Assembly (NCBI GenBank): GCA_001931875.2
Contig: MSJH02000642.1
Coordinates: 186,001-250,000, forward strand
From: Byssochlamys sp. IMV 00236
Taxonomy: Eukaryota; Ascomycota; Eurotiomycetes; Eurotiales; Thermoascaceae
Reading direction: 5' to 3'
DNA: 64,000 nt
Under the pieces are notes generated by a model that was given only the letters and a program-made list of their open reading frames with translations, was not told the DNA's origin and ran no database searches. Numbering within the stretch: position 1 is the stretch's first letter; every line of letters begins with the position of its first letter. Shown in pieces: positions 46,723-58,177 of this stretch. The translations under genes and the position numbers were made by a program.

Positions 46723-47643
46723 AAACCAGCTGGCGAGCATCGGCTGGCTGGCTGATCAGTGAGGAGAATCGGTTGGTGAGCATCCAGACAGCTTTCGCTA
46801 TCTCGCTGCCATACCATACCGTTACTGCTGCTTGAAATGCGGGGTACGCGATGATGGTGAACCCCAGTGCTGTCCATCTTGATAATAATAATAATAATAT
46901 ATCCTGCTGGTTTCCCGTCCTGGTATGCAGAGTATTTCTGTATGAATTATTAGGCTATAACTAGTTACTGTAGTATAACAATATCCTACTCGATCTTCTC
47001 TCCCAGAATAATAATAATATCAATACATCATAATAATCAGTGACAGCGCCAGCCTTTCCGCATCGGGCAATCTAACTCCACCCGGACCCATCCGGGGTTG
47101 CTGACTCAGCCATCTTCCGTCTCTCCGGTTCTCCCCGGCCGATTGCCCGAAATGGCAACTTTCGGTTCTCCTCCTAACTTATCTAGTATCTAGTAGTACT
47201 TACGCAAATCAAGCAGATGAAGAGGATTTATTTGATCCAAAATACGAGCATTTCATCTCACAATCGAGAGCCAAACTCTCATATCCGAGGAACTTTGTCG
47301 CCGGCGGGATCGGTAAACACGTTGGAATGATTTCGCCCATCCTTCCATCCGAGCTGGGTCCGAGGTATCAAGAGAGTCAGACGGCTGGCTGCTACCGTTA
47401 ACTATACCTAGTAGTTGATTACGTAGGTAGAGGTCAATGCTCATGCCTAGAAGTCCAGATTCCAGACTCCAGTAGTAGTTATGTGACTTAGCTTCTTTAC
47501 TATAATCGTCAACAGAGCAATGGGGCCGTCTCTGTTCGTCAGAAACCAAGATCTAAGCTAGATAGATAGAGTGGAAGATCTGGACCGCGCTTGTTAGGTA
47601 GGTAGTTAGCAGTGAGAACAGGGAAAAGCGAACATCCGCTTAA

Positions 47644-47667
47644 CATCATCATCATCATCATCATCAT
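47644..47667. repeat. CAT microsatellite, eight units
   Basis: Eight exact CAT units in non-coding DNA. Confidence 0.9.
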
Positions 47668-48943
47668 TCTTCCGCCCATCCGCCAGAGTCGTCACTGTTT
47701 AAGCAGCCAAGGAAAACAGCAGTTTGCCAGGTTTATTGTTGGTTACATACAGTATGTTATATGCATAGTATAGTTGTCTCTGGCAGCTTACGTTCCAGCG
47801 GAATAAAATAAAGCAAGAAGTAAAGGACCTGGTTTGAGTTGACTTAACCGTCCACTTGACAGCAGGAACCAGAATTGGTCAATTTACTCTTCATAGATCG
47901 AGCGGGATGCGCTCCCGAGTTTCGAGCGGATCTCAACAAACGGTCTCATCTATGTACATCTATCAAAACAATAGGAATAAAAAACAGAAAATACGGTTAG
48001 TTATCCACGGCACATCTACCTTAATCCGGCTTGATGGCGCGTGGAATCTTTCATATTTTGAGCTCCATTAAGACCAAAAACTGTCTAATAATAATGCTTT
48101 GCACAGACCTTTTGACTCTTCTTCCAACTTACTTACTATCTTTAGTTAATACCATCTGCATGATCCATTCACTAATTTAATCATATAGATAAACTACTTT
48201 GTTGACCCCACTACGGAGTACTAACTAACTACTTCTTCCGGAGATCTGTCCTCCGTACTAACCTAACTTATTATTCTTCTACGGAAGAAAGGACTTCCGC
48301 TACTTACTTAGAATCTATGGTACGCCGAGGATAAGCGCTGGAAGAACGGAGATGTGGGAATTAGATTAACGTTTTGACGGGTGATTGTTCTAGAAGAGCG
48401 GAAGATTATACCTGAGTTGCGGCTGAATAAAACGTTGGGTATTGGTTACTATCTAGAGTATCCGTGCCCATGATCTATTCCGTTCCCGTGATGCTTGTCT
48501 GGGCTATTAACTACCGTATATAGAGTGGTCTACGGAGTAATGACAGAGGTCTATAATAATAATAACTAATCGACAGTATGCAGGAATTTGAAGAATGTAA
48601 CAGTGACTTCGCAACTTATATAGTTACAGCATATTGTTTATCTAGTGTTTACATTGATAAGAAGAAAAATGATAGCGTTGTTGATATATGATAAGTAACT
48701 TCTATTTTCCAGTATCTCTACTTCCATTGTGAGTTAGATTCTAAGCATGCGTCATCTTAGTTATTGCTGTATCGACTGAAACACATGTATGCCTTGAATG
48801 TACCTTGGAGCCAATCGTTCCATTGATCAGTTCTATTGAGAATAACTACCACCGACTCGACTATGCGATGACCACAGAAACTGGATAGAGAATCTAACAC
48901 ATTCAATGCACATAAGGTAGAATAGATCAACAGGTGTCTCGCC

Positions 48944-50209
48944 TCATTCACTGCACCGCCGCAGGACAACGTTCGTGTACCCATCCCTGCTCAAGCTCAG
49001 ACGAGTACCCCTATTCAGATCTTCCATAACCTGTGAATCATCGCACTCCATATGCCAGTCATCCCCCTCAAAAGCGGCGAGCACAACACCCGCAACCAGG
49101 GCAATCGCTCTAGGTCCAAATACCAGTTTGGCTGGACATCGGAACGGTTCGCCTCCAAAAGGCATGAATGCCTTCCGTTGAAGATCAGAAAGCTTGTTCC
49201 ACCGTTCTGGGTCAAATTTCACAGCGTCAAGACCCCATATGTCCGGATCGATATGCAGGCTCTCGATGTCTGCTATCTCATTCCATGTATCTCCCGGGTC
49301 AAATTGGAATGCACGATAGATATGTCGCGTAGGAGGGTACAGTCTCAATGCTTCATTGACGATTTCCTGGACAGAAATTCTGGTTTGTCCTTGATGGACA
49401 GACTGTGATTCGAAGAATCCTTCAAACTGTTCCTTCGTTGGATTGCGAGCAAACTTGATCAACGCCCTGCCCCATTCAGGATGGATGCGTCCCGTGGAGA
49501 ACTTGACCTCAATGAACGTTCGAAGAGCAATTCGCCATAAACTCTCAAAAGACGGCAGAAGCCAGTTCAATGGATTCTCTCGTGGATCCAAGGGATCATA
49601 TTGAGGGCAAATGGCGCGCAGTGCATCATGCAATTCGTGATATTCCCGATAGACAATTCTGCGCTCTGGGAACTTTGAGTCAATCCAGATCTTGTTGATG
49701 AAGTTGCTTATTATCAGAAGACGGCTTTGATCAAGGTTTGTGGACGCTATGCCATCCTTGATAAAGACTCGAAGGGCCATGCTGAGTGTCACGATTTGCA
49801 CTAAAGATGCAAGGGACACCCCGTTCTCGGGATCATTCGCAAGAAAAGACTGTATATCTTTCCTTGCCATTTCACTCAGTTCTTCCAACTTCGCCGTATT
49901 CATGGATCTCCGCGCCTTATTGACAAATTTCCTGGCCTGCGCCTCATCTGTCGTGGTGAACGGATTGCTGACTCCGAATCCGCTCGCAATTCCGCTACTT
50001 GATATCGCTCGTGACTGATATTGGGATAGCTTGTTTGCTCGACCGTCAGGCGAAACTTTAGCGGTGATCGTATTGACGCACTTGTTGATCTTATCAATAG
50101 CAGACTCGGTTCCTGCCGCCAGTGATCTCTGCGTGGCTGGAAGCAGCCGAAGAATGATAACAGCAAAAAGGAGTGCGACAACCATGAGTAAGAACTGTAG
50201 AAGAGACAT
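48944..50209 (-). CDS. short divergent cytochrome P450-like protein
   Basis: A single-exon minus-strand gene of 421 residues. An N-terminal membrane anchor (about 4-24) fits an ER protein. The K-helix ExxR is present (Glu286-Arg289 in NEALRLYPPTRHIYR), followed by a PERW-like FDPERW (332-337) and a heme loop PFGGEPFRCPA with the thiolate Cys358. The heme loop departs from the usual FxxGxRxCxG: Glu replaces the fourth-position Gly, Phe replaces the Arg before Cys, and Ala the final Gly. The stretch where the oxygen-activating I-helix (A/G-G-x-D/E-T) should lie is short and has no such motif, and the protein is about 80-100 residues shorter than most P450s. It may be a non-classical P450 with another chemistry, or no longer catalytic. 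Heme binding is likely but unproven. Confidence 0.8.
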   Translation of the reverse strand: MSLLQFLLMVVALLFAVIILRLLPATQRSLAAGTESAIDKINKCVNTITAKVSPDGRANKLSQYQSRAISSSGIASGFGVSNPFTTTDEAQARKFVNKARRSMNTAKLEELSEMARKDIQSFLANDPENGVSLASLVQIVTLSMALRVFIKDGIASTNLDQSRLLIISNFINKIWIDSKFPERRIVYREYHELHDALRAICPQYDPLDPRENPLNWLLPSFESLWRIALRTFIEVKFSTGRIHPEWGRALIKFARNPTKEQFEGFFESQSVHQGQTRISVQEIVNEALRLYPPTRHIYRAFQFDPGDTWNEIADIESLHIDPDIWGLDAVKFDPERWNKLSDLQRKAFMPFGGEPFRCPAKLVFGPRAIALVAGVVLAAFEGDDWHMECDDSQVMEDLNRGTRLSLSRDGYTNVVLRRCSE

Positions 50210-51151
50210 TTTGCGGAAAGTGCCTATCTCTCTATGATGATATCTGGAAATTTCAAGGAAAAGATCTAACTCCTAAGAGGTCAGGGAATCTCAAAATGTT
50301 AGATCAACAACAAGATTAAGATAAAAAGATTAAGTACGATATATAAGAACCAACGGGCATAGCAGGAGATATTATTCTTTTAACAAAGGCATCTCCACCA
50401 TCAATCAAAGAATGTCGGAACCTGCCTACATACAGACCTCCCTCTTGTCGGGTTTCTCCCACGCCTTTGTAGCCCTACCCGCAGATATAGATGGGCTGGG
50501 CTAGTTGCTACAAGAAATTCAAGCTCAGCGAGCTTCGCTCCAATAAAGAATTCCAGTGAATGGGAGCAAATAATCAAACATATTCTGATAGAAGTCCATT
50601 CATTTTAAAATTGCCCTGTGCTGATATATGACAAGGCCAGGAATAGTTTGCTAAGCAGTCAGGGGAACCTCTCCCACTGCCACCTTCATCGTCCAGTCAC
50701 CTATCAGGCGTACACGCTTGATGGCTTGAAAAGCTCTCGGCTAAACATCATTATAGGCGGTCATCTTGCTCTCATAGATGACTCATGGTTTGTTTGAAAT
50801 GCTTTAATTAGGTTATGTGCACGTTGGAAGATGAGACCTTCTATTCAACGACTCCATAGTCATTCAGCAAGGATTCCCATCCCACATTGTGTACTTTCCA
50901 GTTATTGTAGCCTGTAGAACAGTTCGTGGCAGCTGTTTTGTGTAAGAGTTGGCTGGCTCCAGTCGATGGCTTTGAGGTAAACTAGAAGCAAGAACTCCTG
51001 CACATCGAATTGTCTATGGGATATATATATATATATATCTTGCCATATTTGGCTACGGGTATAGACATGTAACCCCAGAGATAATGACTAGGATCTGGAC
51101 AATGGAGACGGAGGACAGTAGTAAACATTATCAATAGTACTCGACATTGTT
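50210..51151. other. intergenic region upstream of the P450-like gene
   Basis: P450-like promoter and trailer of nse2; AT repeat at about 51021-51037. No gene seen. Confidence 0.6.
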
Positions 51152-52659
51152 TCAATACTCCTGGGTATCCGAGGGCAAAATACTCTGCCGGGCTCGTTCT
51201 TGTTTGATCTGGGCTGCTTCCTCCGTCTTGACTCGAGCAGCATGTCTGCCAGAGTCTCCTTCCATCTCGTCATCATCGTCAACGTCGGATGAAGCCACGG
51301 TAAACCCGCTCTTTCGTCCGCCCTTGCGCCGTCTGCGCTCTGCCTCGTCCTCGTCGGATTCGTCTTCAGACTCGGCTTCGCGCTCCGCGCGGCGGACACG
51401 GCGGAGCAGGACGGGATCTGGCCGAAGGTCCTGCAGCGTCAATGTCACAGAACAGACAGGGCATTTGACGCAGCGGACACGGCGCGGTCGGCTACCGTCC
51501 CGAGACGGGACGGCCTCCGTGGTCGGACTGTGCGCGATCATGTCTTCGATGGCTTGACGTTCAAAGCTATGTGGGCACTTGGTGCTTGTGACGGGGTCTT
51601 TGAAGGTGAGGAGCGTCAGTGGACATCTTAGCGAGATGCGTTCACGCTCGATGGCGATGTCTTCTGAGCCCGCAGGTGACGCAGAGCGGTTGCGTCCGCG
51701 GCGTGTGCGTCGGGCGGGAGATGAAGCTCCACGAGCGGCCGTGCTGGGGTCTTCGAGATGCGAAAACCACGTGGATGGATGAGGAAGAGGAGGGATATCG
51801 TCTCCGGGATGTTTGGCGTCGTGCACAATCCGGTAGAACCCGACGTAGTCATTGTTGGTAGAGTACCTGAGCTTGTTAGCCTTTTTTCGCAATATGAAAA
51901 CAAGGAAGGATTCCGCCATGAATATGGAAATACGTACCTCTGTGTCAACGACAGTCCCTCCCACTTCTCCGTATTTTCCGCCAGTTTCTGCTGCAGCTGC
52001 TGACTCGGCGGCTTGTCATCACTACCGAGCTCACGTTCCGGAGAAGCCTCATAGTCCTGATCCTCCTCGTCATCTTCGTCCATTTCATCCGGATTTCTTC
52101 TTCTCCCTCCTCTCCTCGTCCTCGTCCGAATCGCATTTGCAGCCTCAGCAGCTTCGGCCTCCCTTGCCAAATCCCCTAACACACTCGTCAACCCCTCCAA
52201 CTTGACCTCTGCATCCACAACCTCACGCATTTTCTCCTCCAACTGCGCCGTGATCTCCTTCACTTTCTCCTCCTTCTGTGCCAGTTCTTGCGCCTCTTCA
52301 TCATCCTCTTCCTGATTCCCATCTCCCTCATTCGCATCTTCCTGACCTTCTCTTGCAGCCTGTGCTTCCCTTCTTCGCTGCTGTTGTCGTCGCTGGAATC
52401 GCTGCTGAGCCTCCGTTAATCGATCATTGGCTTCCCCCGCAGTATCAGTCAGTTTTAATGACGCGTGCTTTAGATGTGTTTTTAGATGACGGAAGCTTTG
52501 CGATTGTAGGAGGGCCGCTAGGGCGTGCTGGCCCTTTGGGTTCAGAGGTGCAGAAAGCGGTTGGTATTCTGGCATCGTAGGAGCTCGTGATTGTGCATGC
52601 TGGCTGTCTCGGTGTCGCTCACGGCGGCGTGAGGACGATTCCGGGGTGGCGGAGAGCAT
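51152..52659 (-). CDS. nse2: SUMO E3 ligase of the Smc5/6 complex (Nse2/Mms21)
   Basis: Two minus-strand exons, 52659-51938 and 51866-51152 (71-nt intron with GCTAAC branch), give 478 residues. Nse2 docks on Smc5 through a coiled coil and sumoylates repair proteins in the nucleus. The C-terminal half holds an SP-RING: ISLRCPLTLL, then Cys338 and His340 (KCPHSFE) and CVKCPVC with Cys376 and Cys379. The N-terminal half has long charged coiled coils (RLTEAQQRFQRRQQQ; EKVKEITAQLEEKMREV) and an acidic linker. The tail is Arg/Lys- and Asp/Glu-rich. It is larger than yeast Mms21 (267) but normal for aspergilli. The frame is open upstream to an ATG at 52818; that extra 53-residue leader is Cys/Leu-rich and unlike Nse2, so ATG 52659 is chosen. 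Confidence 0.9.
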
Positions 52660-53199
52660 GGTGTATTGACACTTTTGCAGCAGACCTATAATGTGTAGGA
52701 ACTGTAAGGTCTTTGAGCTATCGCAACATCGATGCCTGGTTGATGTGCCGAGGCCCTCCTGGGCAGTCGTAGCGTTGATGAGTTTCTCTAGTTTCGTTGA
52801 TAACGTTGATAGCGACATTCAGGGAACGCGACGCGACGCGCTAGTCCCAGTTAGGTATATAGATCTCCTCGGGCCCGGCATAACGGACCTACAATTGATT
52901 GAGTACATGTAACACTCAACGTTTCTACGAAAGCATCGAGTTGGATGGGATGATTAACTTTTTGAATATGGGACGAGACCATGCATCCCAGTCACGCATT
53001 ACTATAATACAACCAGTTCCATAAAGAGAAGGCCACCTTTCACCCTGTATGGTACAACCGCTCCAGATGCACTGTAAAACGTAGATCTCAGCAGACACCC
53101 GGCACCATAATACAATCAAATTGCAGATACAACATCAGAGCCATGACTGGGTGTCCGGCAATAGGGGGTCAAAGCAACGTACACTGTTGCAGTGAGAAT
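52660..53199. other. intergenic region between nse2 and abd1
   Basis: Promoter of nse2 and trailer of abd1 (both minus strand). The frame upstream of nse2 (52818-52660) is open. No other feature is supported. Confidence 0.5.
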
Positions 53200-55537
53200 C
53201 TAGACTTTGTAGAAGCAAAAAGCATGATAGAAACCTATTGAATGTTAGTTCTGTTTGCAATGATCCTCCTGCAATCACTTACTAGCTGCCTCAAGTTCTT
53301 CGTCAGAAACCAGTAAAGGCCCGCCTCCTCGGCCACGGACTCCCATCCGCTCGCTCAGAGGGCCCAACTCAGGATCATCCTTTTCTTCTTTCCAGATATC
53401 CAAAAATGGTCGACGGTATTGTAGCTCCAGATTATATTCCTCGGTGAGTCTAATAGCGGCCTCTGTGAGTAGGGCAGTCCTGCACGGGGAAGACATGGTA
53501 CACTTACGCTCGGAATGCTTCCCACGGCACAACATATTCGGGGATTTCCTCCACGGCCTCTTCCATGAAATAGCTGTACTTCCATCCAAACGGGGGCCGG
53601 AAGACACCGTCTTCAGGAGTTGGCCCGGGGAACTTCACGCGATAGATGCTATTTCCCCACTCGGGATACTGTGGGAAGTCCTCGACTTCACCGTCTTCAG
53701 GAGCTTCAGCGCTTTCCTTCTTGGCCGCTTCATGCTCTTTCTGTTTCTTGTGGAATTCGGCCACCCTGGCGCTGATGACATCGGAGTTTGGACCGACACC
53801 TAGAAACCGTCCTCCTTTCTTGAGAGCACCGGCTACATTTCGAAGCATCTGCCGCGCCTTCTCCTCGCTCTCGAAAGCGTAGTGCATCGTGAACATGGAA
53901 GCAACTACATCAAAACCGCCGCCGCCCCAACGTGAGCTCATGATGGAACCCCCGGGTCCGACGTTGGGATCGATACCGACCTGTTGGATAATCCGCAAAT
54001 CACCCAACCACTCCCCAAAGCAATCCTTGGGATAAAATTCAGCGTGGAATATAGGCCCAGCATTCCTCCGGCCGCGCTGTCCTCGGCCGCTTCTCATGCC
54101 TTCGTACCGGTCACGAGCTTGCTGGATGGAAATCTCAGCGGGGTCCAAGCCAACGTAAAGATCGACAGGTTGAGGAGCCAGCTGCCACTTCCCCAGGTCA
54201 CCTCCTTTACCACAGCCCAGATCGACAACTAAGAGTCTCTTCTCCTCCGCTGGAGGGGGAGCAGTATCCTCGGCCCAATCCTTGGTTCCGGTCACGCGTG
54301 ACAGAAATTCTTCATCTGGAGAGAATTTCTGGATGATTGTACTTTTGATCCAATTGTTGAAGCTTCGCAGACCCTTGATCTTGCTGTCCGTCTTCCTCCA
54401 TTCTCTGCCTCGTTCAGGGACGGCATTGTAGTGTTGTCGGACCACATCCGACACACCGCGGTCTCGTAATGCCCTTTGAGCTTCCTCCTCTTGAGCTCGC
54501 TCTCTCTCCTCTTGCCTGCGCCTTAGAACCTCTCGATTCACAATGCCCATGCGAGCACCACCACCTGGTCTTTTCCTCTGACGCGCTTGCGCTTCCGGCG
54601 TGGGTGACCGACGCGGTACTGGGGACGGGGATCTAGGAGTCTCCGTGAGGTTCTGGTCGGCAGGAGTGCCTCGTGCTGGGCTACGGTCACGTCTGGAGTA
54701 GACTGAAGGTGGAGTCCGACCGCGTCTTCTCAGCTTCTGGTGTCTCTCTTCCTGGCGCTTACGCTTTGATAACGGTCGCTCCGACGACGATGCTGGTTTT
54801 TCAGCGGTCGCATCATCCTCTGTCACTTTCCTCTTCTTGTTATTGGGAGATCCGTCCTGATGATGGCCATTTTCTCCCGATGTACGTTCGGTTGGGGACT
54901 TCGTAGCAGCCGCCGATTTCTCGGCCGCTTCTTTCTGGGAAAAATCCTGAGCTACCCCGGGGCTGAGACTAGATTTTTCCATTGTCTGTTTCGCGGCCGG
55001 TTGGTCTTGTTTTTTAGATTTCGTCGTCGAGAGTGAGGGCGACCGTCGCTGGATGCTGTTTTGCTCCGCGACAGGCTCCGGCGAGATGGTAGGTGGAGGA
55101 ATAGTCGAGCTCCCTGACTCCGTGAGGCCTTCGACAGCTTCCTGACGTACTGAGTGGGGAGCAATGGCTGTCTGCAGAGACGAGTTAAGCCAGATCAGTA
55201 AGGGTCTATGGACCTTGGGGCGTAAGATCAACTCTCCGTTCCCCACGAGGAGCGAATCATGCCAGGGACACTAGAAGTAGATAGGCAAGCTACTCACCCG
55301 AGAGTCCAGCACGGTATCCCGATCGTCTCTATCACTGGTGACGGTGACACGGTCCTCCTTCTGCGATATTATTATTTCTGGGGCAATGAGTCGCGCTTCG
55401 TCTGGGGCGTCACGTCGGCCTGGCCGGTGGGCGTGCTCCGCCGAGTAGTCCCGGTCCTGCTCGTCCGACACGGTGTAGGTGTCCCGAGCTGGGTCGTACA
55501 TAGCGCCAGAGGACCGACGACGCTTCTCCGTCGACAT
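53200..55537 (-). CDS. abd1: mRNA cap guanine-N7 methyltransferase
   Basis: Four minus-strand exons, 55537-55298, 55171-53508, 53449-53283 and 53234-53200, give 701 residues. Abd1 methylates N7 of the GpppN cap in the nucleus using SAM. The first 300 residues are a disordered, Ser/Pro/Arg/Glu-rich region with basic patches (likely NLS, for example NNKKRKV). The catalytic domain starts at about VRQHYNAVPERGREWRKTDS; the SAM motif VDLGCGKGGDLGKW is at 396-409, then VGLDPAEISI, FDVVASMFTMHYAF, GALKKGGRFLGVGPNSD, FGWKYSYFMEEAV, and the C-terminal FYHAFCFYKV recovered only by splicing exon 4. The exon 3 acceptor is CTATTAG (ending 53450); the nearer CACAG choices break the frame. Yeast Abd1 is 436, so the N-terminal tail is the main addition, as in other aspergilli. 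Confidence 0.93.
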
Positions 55538-57826
55538 GATGGGCGATCCCGATGCTCTCTGTCGCTCTTGGTTCTTCTCAGAGCGAACACTGCCTGCGGC
55601 CTTGAACCATCCTTGAAGTTGGAGCTTCTCACGGCTCGTGTCGTCGATTCCCCGATTCGGTCTAGCACGTCCGATCTCTGGCCTTGCCGGATCTGGTCGC
55701 CAGTTGGTTGGGCTGGGCTGTCTACGATGATAAAGAACTTATAATGATAATAATAGGGATAATAATAGAAGCCATTACGGCGACCAAATGGGATGGGGAT
55801 CGATGTCCTGCTGGGTGGGTTTCTTTATGGGTTTCTGGATCGCTTCGTCGCTGACAGTTATAGCAGGTTCCCTCCAGAAGTTATGCCTTGGGCGAGACTC
55901 CTAGCTTGTACGGTAAATGCTTTGGCTTCCATGTGGCATCGCAATTCACTTATAGGGCTGGACGAGCTTACAGATAGATCTGATACCAGATAGGGGAGAT
56001 TCCCATTGAAGTCAGGGGAAAGGGTAGTGATAGGAACCTGGTCGATAGCTTCGAAGGGGCCTATAGCAGAGCACTGATTAGCTTTTGGAAAAGTAGCATT
56101 TCCATCTTAGTGGCAACGGATATGGAACTAAATCTGATGCAGTGAATATCATTTATTATTTTTAGCCTCGCAACGATTAGATATTTCACAAAGTGGCGCT
56201 GGCTGGCCCTGTTGAGAACTTGAGACCATATCTGGTTCTGGGCTGAATCCCTCCAAGGCGCGAATTACAGTTGACGATCAGATTCAGACACAAAACCTTC
56301 CATGATTAACGGCTTCAAAACTCCCCTTGCAGTACCTAATGAGTGGTTCAGAAAACACTAGCTGAAACACATCTATGTTGCTAGATCGATACCTTCTCCC
56401 CGGCCAATTATCGCGCGATCTGCATACAGAGAGCATAAGAGCAGACGCGATTAAGAGTTTCGGTAAAAAGATCCGACCAACTATCAGCGTGGGATTTGAT
56501 TCGCCTATCGCAGAGTAAAAAATCAGGCTTGGATGTCGGGATCTAGGGAGCTTGATGACAAGGAAATACTGGCATGGTCTCATAAGACAGCACTGATGAC
56601 TATGGTACATACTGGTCTCCCATTATCGTAAAGACGTATATGTTTCATAAGAGTAGTTCTATATAGAATAGACAGTGTCCCTACAGCTATGGCACCACAG
56701 TACCGGTGCATTCGCAGTATCTCTATATTGTCTAATACTTCATTCGGCTCTAACTCATCAGTCATGCATCAACACATACCTAGAAGTGACGTAAAAAGAG
56801 GTATCTACAGTCGACTTTTCTTGCTGGTTCTCAGTATGCATTTTCTTGTAAGATCAAAGGGTCTTATCGCACGATCTGGGCACTTTGTAGGGCCAAAGTT
56901 GACCCTACGTGACCCACAGAAACCTACATACCTACTTTATCCAAGTTCTTAACACGTTCGACCAACTGCACCACCACTAGCGACCTTTTTCTCGGCATAA
57001 TCCGATGATACCATTATGAATCTATACGCCCATTCGCCTTGGGCCTCTACTTGCTGAAAGCGCCATGGAAGATGTAAATCATGCGAGATGAAATTTCCCA
57101 GTCTTAATCAAAGTATTCTCGTGGAATAGTTTAAGCTCTCAGAGAATATCACTCTCCATATATGGAAATATCATCTTACCATGATCGGAAGATCCCCTGG
57201 AATGGAGGGGGGTAGCCATATCCACTTATGATCTTCTTTCGGGTTCTTTCCACGAATTATAGCCAACAGGCGAGTAGGACGAAGCCACCTCTTTGTTCTA
57301 GAATCATGTACGCCTGGTTTCGCATTACATCACAGAAGGTGAATACGAGTATTCTCAAACAAAGATGCGACATGCGGCTCCCTTGAGTAGGTACTAGGAA
57401 GTACTCTATGTATGTATGGTACTCTGTATAGTACATAGCTCTTTTGATATCCCTGCAACGCGACAATCATATGTCATTGTGGCGATCCGATCGCCACCAG
57501 TTTGCTCCTTGGGTGACACCTTCCAGTCTTGGCAATAAAAAAATATAATCCCTCTTCTGCGAGTATATTAACTGATCCTGGCATTTTATCTATCAAGGTC
57601 TTGCATCTTCCGTTTCTTTGCAAGTCGTGATTCCTATATCAAATTCACGGGAAGTTCGTTAATAAGACCAACTAGATTCGAAGCTTAACTTTAACCAAAT
57701 CTCTCTACCATACATATCCGAGCTTCGGAGAGCCGACCGAGAAGACTGAGCTCCAGCCTTTACTCTACAAGGCATCGAAAATCACTGATCCTCCCGAAGT
57801 TTCCGTCCTCTACTACATACGGCAAA
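55538..57826. other. 2.3-kb gene-free region
   Basis: abd1 promoter (minus strand) and promoter of the 116-residue gene (plus strand). Open frames are short and without motifs. At about 56945-57000 the minus strand has a tRNA-like A box but no B box follows (see rejected). Confidence 0.6.
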
Positions 57827-58177
57827 ATGGAACAGCCACTTCGTCTCCGAGATATCCAGCCGGCGCCCTCTGCTCAGGGTATACCGACCATCCGTTCCAC
57901 TGGCCAAGTCACCAAGCGCACCGCTTCTTATACAACACCAGCTAAATCATCGTCTGAGACCACCATATCACAAAACTCGCACTGTCAGAAGATCGACGAA
58001 GTCCGACACTATGACCAGGAATTAAAGGCCGGTTTGACTCAGCTTTTGAATGAGGGAAAAGATAAATCCAGTATGCAAGGTCGGAGATTCGTGCAGAATA
58101 AGTTGATGGAAACGGAACGAGAATTGAGGAAACAGCACAAGGAATCTCTCAAGAGCCGCAGACCTAGTTTGGCTTGA
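57827..58177 (+). CDS. conserved-looking hypothetical protein, 116 residues
   Basis: A single-exon gene with ATG in a GCAAAATGG context after a pyrimidine-rich leader. The first half is Pro/Ser/Thr-rich (LRDIQPAPSAQGIPTIRSTG) and likely disordered. The second half (about residues 56-112) is a highly charged helix, probably coiled coil: HYDQELKAGLTQLLNEGK, then SSMQGRRFVQNKLMETERELRKQ. No transmembrane segment or signal peptide. The composition resembles small nuclear or cytosolic adaptor proteins. No domain recognised; the start context and clear charge pattern make it more likely real than chance. Confidence 0.6.
   Translation: MEQPLRLRDIQPAPSAQGIPTIRSTGQVTKRTASYTTPAKSSSETTISQNSHCQKIDEVRHYDQELKAGLTQLLNEGKDKSSMQGRRFVQNKLMETERELRKQHKESLKSRRPSLA

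Larger units (their letters stand above)
45356..48943. other. 3.6-kb gene-free region
   Basis: No gene is supported. It contains a GACCATC heptamer repeated four times (46695-46722), AAT repeats near 46881-46900, a CAT repeat of eight units (47644-47667) and two TACGGAGTA words (48212, 48531). GC-richer up to 46600 (carrier promoter), AT-rich afterwards. Confidence 0.6.

Noticed and set aside
56940..57000. tRNA gene on the minus strand (TGGTGCAGTTGGT resembles an A box)
   Set aside because: No B box (GGTTCGANNCC) follows at the right distance and the arms do not pair.
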